From Phascolarctobacterium sp. (GTDB lineage: Bacteria; Bacillota; Negativicutes; Acidaminococcales; Acidaminococcaceae), in contig JAFUKD010000028.1 in assembly GCA_017467905.1 (NCBI GenBank), positions 1 to 64,000 on the forward strand: a stretch of DNA of 64,000 bases, read 5' to 3'. This document shows, in pieces, positions 24,101-33,058 of the stretch. Each line of letters begins with the position of its first letter. Position 1 is the stretch's first letter. The notes under the pieces are model-generated. The model saw only the letters and a list, made by a program, of their open reading frames with translations, was not told the origin of the DNA and did not search any database. A program made the translations under genes and the position numbers.

Positions 24101-24799
24101 TTAAAATTTTAAACTATAATCACGCGCGCCAAACAGAGCGGTACCCACGCGCACCATATTGGCACCCTCTTCTATAGCCACAGTGTAATCATTACTCATT
24201 CCCATGGAAAGGCAGTCAATACCACTGCGCTCCGCCTGCAAACGACAGAAGCAGCGATACCCTGCTGCAAAAACAGGACGAGTTTCCTCAACATCCGTGC
24301 AAGCTTGGGCAATAACCATCAAGCCACGCACGCGAATATTTTTATAGCCATCCAGCTTGGGCAGCACTGCCAGGTACTCTTCCCTGCCAAAGCCGGATTT
24401 CTGTTCTTCCCCGGCAATGTTCAGCTGCAATAAAACATCCTGCACCTTACCAATACGGGCAGCCTCTTCATCAATGGCAGCAAGCAGGCGCTCGCTATCC
24501 ACAGATTCAATTAAGTCAAACAGCGCCACCGCCTGACGCACTTTATTAGTTTGCAAATGACCAATCAAATGCCACTTGCCACCTGCGGGCAGCACTTCCT
24601 TCTTGTGCTTCGCTTCCTGCACGCGGTTTTCACCAACACATTCCACGCCCAAGGACAAAGCCTCCGTAATAACCTCCGGTGCGTGGTTCTTAGTTACCGC
24701 CACCAAGGTTACCTTATTACCTGTCTGCTTTGCTTCCCTACGGGCAAGCAGAGAAGCTTCTATTTTTTCTTGTACTACTTTCAAATTATCTGCTAACAC
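24101..24799 (-). CDS. yggS: YggS-family PLP homeostasis protein
   Basis: Single-domain alanine-racemase-fold protein that binds pyridoxal phosphate and buffers it. LVAVTKNHAPEVI carries the PLP Lys; GENRVQEAKHK, WHLIGHLQTNKVRQ and SMGMSNDYTVAIEEGANMVRVG are the family signatures. I start at GTG 24799, seven bases after GGAGGG; an earlier in-frame GTG at 24817 lies before that site. First gene of the yggS-sepF-proC-ylmH-divIVA-phosphatase run. Confidence 0.95.
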   Translation of the reverse strand: MLADNLKVVQEKIEASLLARREAKQTGNKVTLVAVTKNHAPEVITEALSLGVECVGENRVQEAKHKKEVLPAGGKWHLIGHLQTNKVRQAVALFDLIESVDSERLLAAIDEEAARIGKVQDVLLQLNIAGEEQKSGFGREEYLAVLPKLDGYKNIRVRGLMVIAQACTDVEETRPVFAAGYRCFCRLQAERSGIDCLSMGMSNDYTVAIEEGANMVRVGTALFGARDYSLKF

Positions 24800-24889
24800 C
24801 TTTGAGCCCTCCTGCACCTAAAATTTTGCATCATTGGACTTTCTGAGCAAGGTCTTGAAAAGGAACGCAACCCTTTTCTTCAACTAAGT

Positions 24890-24919
24890 ATTTTATCATA
24901 AATTACTTATTATTGTCTA
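24890..24919 (-). promoter_or_regulatory. Candidate promoter of the yggS-divIVA operon
   Basis: TAGACA (24914-24919), 18-base spacer, TGATAAAAT (core TAAAAT, 24890-24895). Confidence 0.55.
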
Positions 24920-24929
24920 CGAAGGTAAT

Positions 24930-24966
24930 AGAGAAAAGAACAGGACACCCAACGCATCCTGCTCTT
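24930..24966 (-). terminator. Terminator of the DUF2130 gene
   Basis: Stem AAGAaCAGGA/TCCTGcTCTT (24936-24945 with 24957-24966), then TTTTCTC on the minus strand. Confidence 0.75.
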
Positions 24967-25022
24967 AAACTTCCATAATACTATGTAATTGTAAACAACA
25001 AGCTAAAAGCTACGGCACACGC

Positions 25023-26312
25023 CTATTTATCCTTGCTGGCTTCCAGCTCTGCAAACTTTGCCTGCATAGTGGGATTGTTGCGTGTCAGGCGCTTAATGCT
25101 TAAATCTTCTGCCTTGTTATTGGCAAGGCGCAAGTTGTTTTCAGAAGAAAGCAATGCCTCCTTGGTCTTTTGCAGATGGTCGATGGTCTTATCAATCTCA
25201 TCAATAGCCTTCTTAAACTTTTCACTGGCAAGGCGGTAGTTTCTGGAAAACTTCTCCTTAAACTCATTCATATCCTCTTCAAAATGAGAGATATCAATAT
25301 TTTGGTTCTTGATTGTCGCCAGCTCCTTCTTGTACTGCAAAGAATTAGCCGCCGCGTTGCGCAGCAGAGTAATCATGGGAATAAAGAACTGGGGACGGAT
25401 AACATACATTTTAGGATAACGATAGGAGACATCTACAATGCCATTATTATAAAGCTCATTATCCGCTTCCAAAAGGGAAACCAGCACCGCGTATTCGCAG
25501 TTCTTTTCCTTCCTGTCCTTGTCCAATTCTTTTAGGAAGTCTTCATTCTTATGCTTAGTAGCAGTTTCATCAGCTTCGTTCTTCATCTCGAACATAATAG
25601 AGATAAACTCCGTACCTTCGTCGTCATACTCGCGAAAGATGAAATCACCCTTGCTTCCGCTTCTGGCATCATTGTCCTTTTCAAAATAGGCATTACGAAA
25701 AGCAGTGGCACGCAATTTATTAAACTCTATCAAGCAATGCTGCTCTAAACTTTCGCCAATCATCTTGGTGGACTGGCGCGCCTTGAAATCCTTGTAATAA
25801 GCAATCTGCTCATCCTTGGAACGCAGCTTTTCTTCGTAGCCATCCTTAATAGACTGCTCACGAATTTTATTTTCCTTCTCATTGGCTTCAATCTGATTAG
25901 CAAGCTGTAACAGCTCCTGGTTCTTCGCCGCCAACACTCTTTCGTTTTTAAAGACAACCTCGCTTACCGCCAAGCGCTTTTCCATTTCGTAAGAAGCAAG
26001 GCGTGCTTGGAGGGCAGTAATCTCTTTATCCTTGACAGCTACTGCTTCGCTAACCGTAAGCTTGTTATTTTTATCGTTAGCACTAATCTGCGCCTTCAAC
26101 TCTGCAATCTCTGCATCCTTAACGGTAATGGCGTTCTTAATTGCCAGCTGCCTATCCTTTTCCAAGGCTTCCAAGCGTGCTTTGAATTGTGTCTCACGCT
26201 CGTAAACCTCCTTTTGAAATTCTCTATCACGAATTTGCTTCACAATAGCAGCGTAGCCGGATTCATCAACCTGAAAGACCTCTCCACATTTAGGGCACTT
26301 AATCTCCTGCAT
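25023..26312 (-). CDS. DUF2130 domain protein
   Basis: Starts with a zinc-ribbon-like CPKCGEVF, continues with about 150 residues of coiled coil, then the DUF2130 core ([63 protein letters not shown]). The core, with its D-x(n)-E-x-K-like pattern ([15 protein letters not shown]), looks like a PD-(D/E)xK nuclease-type fold, an inference. The biological role is not known to me. ATG 26312 is seven bases after AAGGAG; the ATG just before it (26315) is also possible. A stand-alone gene with its own terminator. Confidence 0.88.
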   Translation of the reverse strand: MQEIKCPKCGEVFQVDESGYAAIVKQIRDREFQKEVYERETQFKARLEALEKDRQLAIKNAITVKDAEIAELKAQISANDKNNKLTVSEAVAVKDKEITALQARLASYEMEKRLAVSEVVFKNERVLAAKNQELLQLANQIEANEKENKIREQSIKDGYEEKLRSKDEQIAYYKDFKARQSTKMIGESLEQHCLIEFNKLRATAFRNAYFEKDNDARSGSKGDFIFREYDDEGTEFISIMFEMKNEADETATKHKNEDFLKELDKDRKEKNCEYAVLVSLLEADNELYNNGIVDVSYRYPKMYVIRPQFFIPMITLLRNAAANSLQYKKELATIKNQNIDISHFEEDMNEFKEKFSRNYRLASEKFKKAIDEIDKTIDHLQKTKEALLSSENNLRLANNKAEDLSIKRLTRNNPTMQAKFAELEASKDK

Positions 26313-26411
26313 CATCTGTCTCCTTCCAAAACTAATCCTTCTTATTTCAAATAAAAGCTTCTAATAATTATATCTTAACGTAAAGCCAAGGATTGCTCAA
26401 CTAAAAAATTT

Positions 26412-26451
26412 CTAAAGAAAAACGACAGCTACCTTTGCAGATAACTGTCGT
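26412..26451 (-). terminator. Terminator of abgT-pepT
   Basis: Stem ACGACAG/CTGTCGT (26422-26428 with 26445-26451), followed on the minus strand by TTTTTCTTT. Confidence 0.85.
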
Positions 26452-26456
26452 AGATT

Positions 26457-27704
26457 TTATTTTGTTACCAATTCAATGAGCTTCAAGGTCATGCGGCAAG
26501 ATTTTTCGCCTGCACCCAAGGGCCAGAACTCACAATTGGAATGGAAGTTGTGAGCGCCGGTGAAGTAGTTGGGAGTCAAGATGCCTTTGGTAGAAATAAA
26601 GCTACCATCGGTACCGCCACGCATAGCAATGGTTTTAGGAGTAATTTCCAGTTCTTCCATTGCTTGGTAAACATAGTCGATACATTTTTTATTATCATCA
26701 CGGATAGCGTCAGCAATATTGCCGTAGGTATCGCTCATATTCAGCTCGATAACCGCCTTCGGATGACGCAGCTTCAAAAATTCTACTGCGTTTTTAATTT
26801 GCTCCTTGCGTGCTTCGTAAAGAGCTTTGTTATGGTCGCGGATAGCCATGTTCACACGAGCTTCAGACACATTGGAGCTAATACCTGTTACCCAAATGTA
26901 GCCTTCGGTGCCTTCGGTGTGTTCCGGAGTTTGCATTCTATCGAAGCTGTTCACTAAATCAGTTGCAATCAGGGTGGGGTTCACCAGTACACCCTTAGCG
27001 CTCATGGGGTGAGCGGTAACGCCTTTAATGTAAACCTCTGCGCTGCCTGCGTTAAAGGTTTGGTAAACAACTTCACCCAATTCGCAGCAGTCAATGGTGT
27101 AAGCAAAATCTACTGGGAATTTGCTAAAGTCAAGCTTCTTCGCACCTAAAAGACCAATCTCTTCATCGGGAACGAAGGCAATGTAAATGTCACCATGGTA
27201 AATGGTCTTGTCATTAGCCAAGGTTTCCAATGCCACCATAATATTGGAGATAGCAGCCTTGTCATCTGCACCCAAAACGGAAGTACCGTCGCTAACAACA
27301 ATGTCCTCGCCAATATATTTTTCAATTTCAGGATGCTCGCTTACCTTAAGGAAGATTTGTTTCTCTTCGTTTAAGCAGATGTCGCCACCCTGATAATTTT
27401 TTACAACGCGAGGATGAATATCTGCATTAAGGCACACGTCAACAGTGTCAAGATGAGCGCACCAGCCAACAGCAGGTACAGCATGGTGACCTACGGGCAA
27501 ATTAGCAGGCAGCTTGCCGGTCAACACGGAATGTTCACTAATTTCCAAATCAACCAAGCCCAGCTCTGCCAAATCTGCTTTCAAAAGTTCTGCCAGCTTA
27601 CGTTGACCTTCGGTGGTGGGAACGGTTTTTACAGCAGAATTACTTTGGCTGGTAACAGCAACGTAACGCAGGAAGCGTTCTAATAATTTAGCTTGCATAG
27701 TCAT
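26457..27704 (-). CDS. pepT: Peptidase T (tripeptide aminopeptidase)
   Basis: Zinc aminopeptidase of family M20B releasing the N-terminal residue of tripeptides. VGWCAHLDTVD (first zinc His and Asp), DGTSVLGADDKAA (bridging Asp), FVPDEEIGLLGA (catalytic Glu pair), IDCCELGEV and the final GAHNFHSNCEF with the last His are all present. 415 residues is normal. Separated from abgT by only 20 bases and sharing its promoter, so peptide hydrolysis is tied to uptake by that carrier. Confidence 0.97.
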   Translation of the reverse strand: MTMQAKLLERFLRYVAVTSQSNSAVKTVPTTEGQRKLAELLKADLAELGLVDLEISEHSVLTGKLPANLPVGHHAVPAVGWCAHLDTVDVCLNADIHPRVVKNYQGGDICLNEEKQIFLKVSEHPEIEKYIGEDIVVSDGTSVLGADDKAAISNIMVALETLANDKTIYHGDIYIAFVPDEEIGLLGAKKLDFSKFPVDFAYTIDCCELGEVVYQTFNAGSAEVYIKGVTAHPMSAKGVLVNPTLIATDLVNSFDRMQTPEHTEGTEGYIWVTGISSNVSEARVNMAIRDHNKALYEARKEQIKNAVEFLKLRHPKAVIELNMSDTYGNIADAIRDDNKKCIDYVYQAMEELEITPKTIAMRGGTDGSFISTKGILTPNYFTGAHNFHSNCEFWPLGAGEKSCRMTLKLIELVTK

Positions 27705-27724
27705 AATTCAGACCTCTCTTACAA

Positions 27725-29272
27725 TTAACGTCTAGGATATACGTAATCAGCTTGGAAGCCAAGAGGAATATCCAAGCCCCAGAAAAGATACAGCATAATG
27801 GTAAGGGTAATTAAAAGGGCAATGGTGTAAGGCAGCATCATGGAGCTTAAAGTACCAATGCCTGCATTCTTACAATATTTTTGGCAGTACAGAATGATAA
27901 GGGGATAGAAGGCAAACATAGGAGTAACTACGTTTACCGCACTGTCACTTACGCGGAAGGCAACTTGGGTAAGCTCCGGAGAAATACCAACAGCCATCAG
28001 CATCGGTACAAAAATAGGAGCAAGGATTGCCCATTTTGCAGAAGCGGAAGTAATAATAAGGTTCAGCAAGCCTACCATTACAATAATACCAAAAATGGTA
28101 ATTTGCGGCGGCAAAGCCAAGGATTTCAAGAATTCTGCGCCTGCAATCGCAATGAGCGCACCCATGTTGGAAGCGCCAAACGCCCACAAAAATTGAGCGG
28201 CGAAGAAGTAGAATACGATAAGCTGTACCAAGGTTTTGGTAATATTTTCCATAGCGTTGGTAACATCCTTAGGAGATTTGAATTTACCAACCAGTACGCC
28301 ATAAACCAAACCAACGGTACCGGTGAATACAAAGAGCAGGGAAACGATGGATTGCATTACGGGAGCTTTAAAGCTTGCAATTACACCATCCTTATCACGC
28401 CAGATGGAATCTTCCGGCATAATGGTAATGCCCAAGCCAACAATCATTGCCAGCAAAACTGCGGAAGCAATGTAGAAGGAACGGTTTTCTCTCGGAGTAA
28501 TTTCGGTGTTAGCATCTTCGCCCACGTCAATATCTGCATCCAAGGGGCAAGCCTTCCACAGCCAGGGCTCGGTAATTTTTTCAGTAACGTACCAGCAGCT
28601 TGCAATTACGCCAAAGGTAGAAGCAAAAGCAAAGAAGTAGTTACAAAGCACGTTTACCTGATAGGTGGGGTCAATCAATTGAGCAGCACTTTGAGTGAAG
28701 CCTTGGATAACCGGGTCAATTGCGGACGGAGTATAGTTCGCCGCAAAAGCACCTGCAATACCTGCGAAAGAAGCTGCGATACCGGACAAGGGGTGCTTGC
28801 CGGAAGCATAGAACATGTAAGCAGCCACAGGGATAATGATTACATAACCGGTATCAGGACCAATATGGCTGAGCATGCCGGCAAGAATGATAATAGGAGA
28901 AAGCAGGTACTTAGGAGTAATGGCAAGCAATTTTTTAAGACCGGTGTTGATATAGCCGGAGCCATCAGCAATGCCAATACCAAGAGTAGCAACAATTACC
29001 ATACCCAAGGGAGGGAAGCCGGAATAATTGGTAACCATTTTACTCATCAGCAGCACAAGGTTATCACCGCTGAGCATATTATTTACGACAATGTTTTTAC
29101 CAGTGGTAGGATGCACATAATCAAAATGCATTTGGGAAAGAATCGCAGAGATTACGCATACCAAAACAAATGCACCTACGAACAGAATGGTAATATCAGG
29201 AATCTTGTTGCCAACACGCTCGATTAGACCGAGAATGCCGCCAACCTTTGGTTTTTCCTGAGTGTTCTTCAT
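27725..29272 (-). CDS. AbgT-family transporter (p-aminobenzoyl-glutamate/antimetabolite carrier)
   Basis: About 515 residues with at least ten hydrophobic segments. ADGSGYINTGLKK, LSHIGPDTGYVIIIPVAA, FAANYTPSAIDPVIQGF and SASAKWAILAPIFVPML are AbgT-family hallmarks. Family members take up p-aminobenzoyl-glutamate or export sulfonamides using ion gradients; direction here is unknown. I start at ATG 29272, ten bases after AAGGAG; an upstream in-frame GTG (29305) precedes that site. Its partner in E. coli is the AbgAB hydrolase, also M20-related; here PepT occupies that place. Confidence 0.92.
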   Translation of the reverse strand: MKNTQEKPKVGGILGLIERVGNKIPDITILFVGAFVLVCVISAILSQMHFDYVHPTTGKNIVVNNMLSGDNLVLLMSKMVTNYSGFPPLGMVIVATLGIGIADGSGYINTGLKKLLAITPKYLLSPIIILAGMLSHIGPDTGYVIIIPVAAYMFYASGKHPLSGIAASFAGIAGAFAANYTPSAIDPVIQGFTQSAAQLIDPTYQVNVLCNYFFAFASTFGVIASCWYVTEKITEPWLWKACPLDADIDVGEDANTEITPRENRSFYIASAVLLAMIVGLGITIMPEDSIWRDKDGVIASFKAPVMQSIVSLLFVFTGTVGLVYGVLVGKFKSPKDVTNAMENITKTLVQLIVFYFFAAQFLWAFGASNMGALIAIAGAEFLKSLALPPQITIFGIIVMVGLLNLIITSASAKWAILAPIFVPMLMAVGISPELTQVAFRVSDSAVNVVTPMFAFYPLIILYCQKYCKNAGIGTLSSMMLPYTIALLITLTIMLYLFWGLDIPLGFQADYVYPRR

Positions 29273-29313
29273 AGATAAATCACTCCTTTTAAAATTTTCA
29301 GACACATTTTAGT

Positions 29314-29342
29314 ATTATAACACCTTTTTATATTTATTTCAA
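29314..29342 (-). promoter_or_regulatory. Promoter of abgT-pepT
   Basis: TTGAAA (29337-29342), 17-base spacer, TATAAT (29314-29319). Confidence 0.85.
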
Positions 29343-29363
29343 AGCTAAATACCAAGATTCTAC

Positions 29364-29391
29364 AAAAGAAAAAGGCGAGCCTGCACTCGCC
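29364..29391 (-). terminator. Terminator of bioY
   Basis: Stem GGCGAG/CTCGCC (29374-29391), then TTTTTCTTTT on the minus strand. Confidence 0.85.
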
Positions 29392-29395
29392 AAAA

Positions 29396-29941
29396 TCATC
29401 TATTAAAAATTCTATGGATTGGACCTGCCAACCACGCTGCCCCTACAACTTTAAGAATATCAAGGGGCGCGAAGGGTAACACGCCTACGAAGAAGGCTTC
29501 CTGTAAATTCATCCCTGTCAAAAGCATAAGCTGGCCTGCTCCCATGGCATAGATGACCGGAATCCAAATGCACACTCCCACAATGGAATAGCGTAAAAAA
29601 TTATAGTTTCTTCCTTTTAAATAGGCAATCGCTGTCGCCGCAATAATGAAGCCCAAAATGTAGCCGCCTGTAGGCCCGAACAGTTTACCCGGTCCTGCAG
29701 TACCGCCTGTAAAAACAGGGATGCCTGCCAAACCGACCAAGATGTAAACCAGCATAGTCATGAAGGCTTGCTTAGGAGTCATCAAAAATCCAACTAAGTT
29801 TACGATAAAGGGCTGCATTGCTATGGGAGAAAGAGCAAAGGGCAGAGGAATAATGATATATGCAGAAACGCAGTTCATAGCGACTAAGAGAGCAATCTTG
29901 GTCATTTCAGCCGCCTTGCTTGCGGGACGGGTACGAGACAT
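29396..29941 (-). CDS. bioY: Biotin transporter BioY
   Basis: 181-residue S component with six predicted membrane segments. ALSPIAMQPFIVNLVGFLM, GLAGIPVFTGGTAGPGKLFG (written as landmarks), PTGGYILGF and the late FAPLDILKV match BioY. It captures biotin at the membrane, alone or with an ECF energising module; no ecfAAT genes are seen here. Monocistronic between its own promoter and terminator, with a candidate BirA operator over the promoter. Confidence 0.97.
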   Translation of the reverse strand: MSRTRPASKAAEMTKIALLVAMNCVSAYIIIPLPFALSPIAMQPFIVNLVGFLMTPKQAFMTMLVYILVGLAGIPVFTGGTAGPGKLFGPTGGYILGFIIAATAIAYLKGRNYNFLRYSIVGVCIWIPVIYAMGAGQLMLLTGMNLQEAFFVGVLPFAPLDILKVVGAAWLAGPIHRIFNR

Positions 29942-29976
29942 TTTTTCACCAGCTTTTCTAAAAACTCACTGTCCCT

Positions 29977-30029
29977 ATTATAATAAAAGCAGCAGGCTTA
30001 GTCAACCAATAATTGCTTGTCAGTTAACA
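29977..30029 (-). promoter_or_regulatory. bioY promoter with candidate BirA operator
   Basis: TTGACT (30000-30005), 17-base spacer, TATAAT (29977-29982). Overlapping the -35 is TGTTAACT-N14-GGTTGACTA (29999-30029), close to the BirA operator form of two inverted GTTAAC-like halves spaced by 14-16 bases. The upstream half includes the dinB stop codon. Confidence 0.6.
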
Positions 30030-31169
30030 TTGCCTGCCACCTCTTTGAATAATCTTCTCGCCAAAACGTTTCTTTAGGGCATCAACAGTAGCGTTGCGCT
30101 GTAATAGCCTTGTATTTTCTTCAAAGCCAAGGCTTCCACAGCTCCCATCTGATAAATTAGATACCGTAACCCCCAAAAGGCGTACACCGTTTTTATAATT
30201 AACCTCCTGTAAAAGCTTAACTGCCAAAGAAAAAATCTCCTCGTCACAGGAAATATCACCCTCACTGCTAATGCTACGGGTAATAATTTTAAAATCGGCA
30301 GACTTCATTTTTAAGGTAAGCGTCCTACCGCTGTAGCCCTTGTTGCGTAAACGGAAGCCTGTTTGCCCACTAAGCTCCAGCAAAGCCGCCTTGCACTCTT
30401 CAAAAGTAAATAAATCTTTTTCAAAGGTAGTCTCTCTGCCAATGGATTTAGGTGGTGTTTCCGGAACAACCTCCCTATTGTCCACACCCATTGCCAGCAG
30501 CTGCACCTTATCTGCATTTTTGCCAAAGACCTTTCTTACAACAGCCTTATCTGCCTGCGCCAGCTGACCAATGGTAGTTATGCCAAACTGCTGCAGGCTT
30601 TGCTTCGCCGCAGTACCAATGCCAAAAATTTTCGTTACCGGCAAGGGAGCGATAAAGCTCCCCACCTCTTCGTGACGAATTACAGTAAAGCCATCCGGCT
30701 TTTGCAGCTCCGAAGCCATCTTCGCCAGAAATTTATTAGGTGCCAAGCCCACAGAACAGGTTAAACCAAGTTCAGTTTTGATACGTTCCTTGATACGCCA
30801 ACCAACATTGCGCACGTCCTTCGCCAAAAGCTCCATCCCACTTACATCCAAAAAGGCTTCGTCAATGGAAAGCTGTTCTACAACGGGGGCTTCCTCCTGA
30901 AAAATTCGCATTATCCTTTGAGAAACTTCCTTGTAACGCCACATACGCCCCGGTAAAAATTCTGCATTAGGACACAGCCTGCGGGCTTCCATCATTGCCA
31001 TTGCAGAATGAACTCCGTACTTGCGTGCCTCGTAGGAGCAGGTAGAAACCACCCCTCTACAAGAAAGACCTCCTACGATTACAGGCTTACCCTTTAGTTC
31101 AGGATTATCCAATTGTTCTACGGAAGCAAAGAAGGCATCCATATCAATGTGCATTATATACCTTTTCAT
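30024..31169 (-). CDS. dinB: DNA polymerase IV (Y family)
   Basis: Translesion polymerase. IMHIDMDAFFASVEQ and SIDEAFLDVSG supply the catalytic acidic residues; CSVGLAPNKFLAKMAS and the palm/thumb segment FGIGTAAKQSLQQFG follow. 381 residues after taking ATG 31169 (GGTGAT before it); the frame extends further upstream but only as a shadow of the preceding permease. Last gene of recD2-comF-permease-dinB, an unusual grouping of DNA repair and uptake genes. Confidence 0.96.
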   Translation of the reverse strand: MKRYIMHIDMDAFFASVEQLDNPELKGKPVIVGGLSCRGVVSTCSYEARKYGVHSAMAMMEARRLCPNAEFLPGRMWRYKEVSQRIMRIFQEEAPVVEQLSIDEAFLDVSGMELLAKDVRNVGWRIKERIKTELGLTCSVGLAPNKFLAKMASELQKPDGFTVIRHEEVGSFIAPLPVTKIFGIGTAAKQSLQQFGITTIGQLAQADKAVVRKVFGKNADKVQLLAMGVDNREVVPETPPKSIGRETTFEKDLFTFEECKAALLELSGQTGFRLRNKGYSGRTLTLKMKSADFKIITRSISSEGDISCDEEIFSLAVKLLQEVNYKNGVRLLGVTVSNLSDGSCGSLGFEENTRLLQRNATVDALKKRFGEKIIQRGGRQC

Positions 31170-31173
31170 ATTA

Positions 31174-32352
31174 TCACCAATGTAAATACTCTGACATTTC
31201 CCTGAACATAGAAACGTCCAGATAGTTGCTGTAATTGACGATGCACGCCAGATACGTCGCCACGCCAATGAGCACCAGTCCTACAAAATTATAGAACAAA
31301 AACATCCGCAGATACGCACCTGCCTGATAAGGATGTTCTGCGGCGAAAAGCTTATAGGAAATTACGCTTGCCATGGAAGCAATCAATGTTCCCAGGCCGC
31401 CAATATTCACGCCTAAAAGCAAAGCATCTGCTTCACGAGTCAAGCCTGCCAGCAGCATTGCCGCAGGTACGTTACTAATAAACTGGCTGCTGACAAGCGT
31501 CGCCAAATAAGTTCCTTCCGTGCTGCCTAAAATATGGTCGCGTAAATAGCTGACTATATCCGTATGACTAATGTTGCCTATAAAAATAAAGAAGCCTATA
31601 AAAGTAAGCAGCAAGCTATAATCAACCTGCTTTACCAATTTGCGATTAACCAGCAGAACAGCCACCGCTGTTATTGCCAAGGCAATATATTTATCTAATA
31701 GATGCAGTACTGCCCCCACGTTCAATAACAACAGGGCAAGATAAATACCTGTCAGCTTGCGGTCCGGCTTCGTTAAAGCAGGAAGCTCCAGCTGTAAAGC
31801 TTTGTTCTGCTGAAAATAAATAATCATACCAATATAAATGATGGAAAGTAATGTGGGCACAAGCATTACCTTAAAGAAGCCCATGGCAGAATAACCGTAA
31901 TGAGCGTACAAAAATAAATTCTGTGGATTTCCCGGAGGTGTAAACATACTGCCCAAGTTTGCCGCCAAGGTTTGCAGGATAATTACCTGTGGCATATCCA
32001 TTTTCAGCGTCTTGCCAATGACAAGCGCCAAGGGAACGAAGGTTAGAAGCGCCACGTCATTGGTAACGAACATGGAAGAAACAAAGGTCAGGCTTACCAG
32101 CGCCACCACAACCTGCTTATAGCTGTGGCATCTATTCAACAGCTCCACCGCCGTCCAATCCAAAAACTTTACTGTTTTAAGACCTGCAACCACAACCATC
32201 AGCGCCCATAAAACGCAGAGCACATCCCAATCAATATAATACAAGTGAGGCGTATTATAAATGGAAGACAAGCAACCTAAAAGAATGGCGATGGTCAACA
32301 CCAGCTCCTGCTTAATCCACATTTTAAGTTTTGCAAAACTTATTCTGTTCAT
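31174..32352 (-). CDS. ArsB/NhaD/SLC13-type anion permease
   Basis: 392 residues, about ten membrane helices. TFVSSMFVTNDVALLTFVPL and LAANLGSMFTPPGNPQNLFL are characteristic of the ion-transporter superfamily that includes ArsB, CitM and DASS carriers; the late half repeats a similar motif (SQFISNVPAAMLLAGL, VNIGGLGTLIASMASVISY). Substrate unknown: arsenite, dicarboxylates or Na+/H+ exchange are all possible. Lies between comF and dinB with short gaps (22 and 4 bases), presumably in one transcript. Confidence 0.87.
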   Translation of the reverse strand: MNRISFAKLKMWIKQELVLTIAILLGCLSSIYNTPHLYYIDWDVLCVLWALMVVVAGLKTVKFLDWTAVELLNRCHSYKQVVVALVSLTFVSSMFVTNDVALLTFVPLALVIGKTLKMDMPQVIILQTLAANLGSMFTPPGNPQNLFLYAHYGYSAMGFFKVMLVPTLLSIIYIGMIIYFQQNKALQLELPALTKPDRKLTGIYLALLLLNVGAVLHLLDKYIALAITAVAVLLVNRKLVKQVDYSLLLTFIGFFIFIGNISHTDIVSYLRDHILGSTEGTYLATLVSSQFISNVPAAMLLAGLTREADALLLGVNIGGLGTLIASMASVISYKLFAAEHPYQAGAYLRMFLFYNFVGLVLIGVATYLACIVNYSNYLDVSMFREMSEYLHW

Positions 32353-32374
32353 TCTTACCAGCTTCTATCTTAAA

Positions 32375-33058
32375 TTACCAGTTATCCTTGCTCGCGGTAA
32401 ATGCCAAGGCACTTACGCTGCTTGCGCCTGCCCGCTTCAAGACAAGCGCCGCTTCATTCAGGGTGCTGCCCGTAGTGAAGATATCGTCGCAAATCAAAAC
32501 ATGCTTGCCCTCTACTATACCCTGCACCTCAAAACAGCCGGCAACCTCCTGCCTGCGCAGGGCAGGCTCCAATTCGAAAAGTGGCATTGTATTTCGTACA
32601 CGCTTTAGTAAATCTTCCTGCCAGCGTTCCCCATCCAAAAAAGCAAATATTTCCTGCGGTACGTCAAAGCCACGCTGCTGCTTTCGCTGTGGCGAAGTGG
32701 GCACGCAGGTAATAATATCAATTTCACCAAGCAGCTTTTCAAGCTCACAGCTCCAGGCAAGCTGCGCCTCTTCCCTTAATAATGGAAGCAAATTCTTTTG
32801 CCCTTCAAATTTTACATTATGAATGGCTTGCTGTAATTCCTGTTGATACTTGTACAGCATAAAGGCTGCATCTAAATTTTCTACCTGCCCACAAACTTTG
32901 CCAAGTACAAAATTTTTACGGCAAGATTCACAAAAATAGCCTGTATCTATTTCCTGACGGCACACACCGCATTGCCTTGAATAAATGATTTCACACAGCA
33001 GCCTGCACTGATAGCCTACATTATTATAAACCGCCTTCGCTACTTTCAAAAGGCTCAA
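32375..33058 (-). CDS. comF: ComF-family protein (phosphoribosyltransferase fold)
   Basis: Four-cysteine zinc finger at the N-terminus (CGVCRQEIDTGYFCESC), then the amidophosphoribosyl-like domain ending in the PRPP loop VLICDDIFTTGSTLNEAA. ComF is needed for DNA uptake in naturally competent bacteria. 227 residues, overlapping recD2 by four bases (ATGA). Without comEC or pilus genes here competence cannot be claimed. Confidence 0.93.
   Translation of the reverse strand: MSLLKVAKAVYNNVGYQCRLLCEIIYSRQCGVCRQEIDTGYFCESCRKNFVLGKVCGQVENLDAAFMLYKYQQELQQAIHNVKFEGQKNLLPLLREEAQLAWSCELEKLLGEIDIITCVPTSPQRKQQRGFDVPQEIFAFLDGERWQEDLLKRVRNTMPLFELEPALRRQEVAGCFEVQGIVEGKHVLICDDIFTTGSTLNEAALVLKRAGASSVSALAFTASKDNW

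Noticed and set aside
27881-29227. 448-codon plus-strand frame opposite the AbgT carrier
   Set aside because: Antisense to a clear membrane transporter; no hydrophobic pattern or motif of its own.
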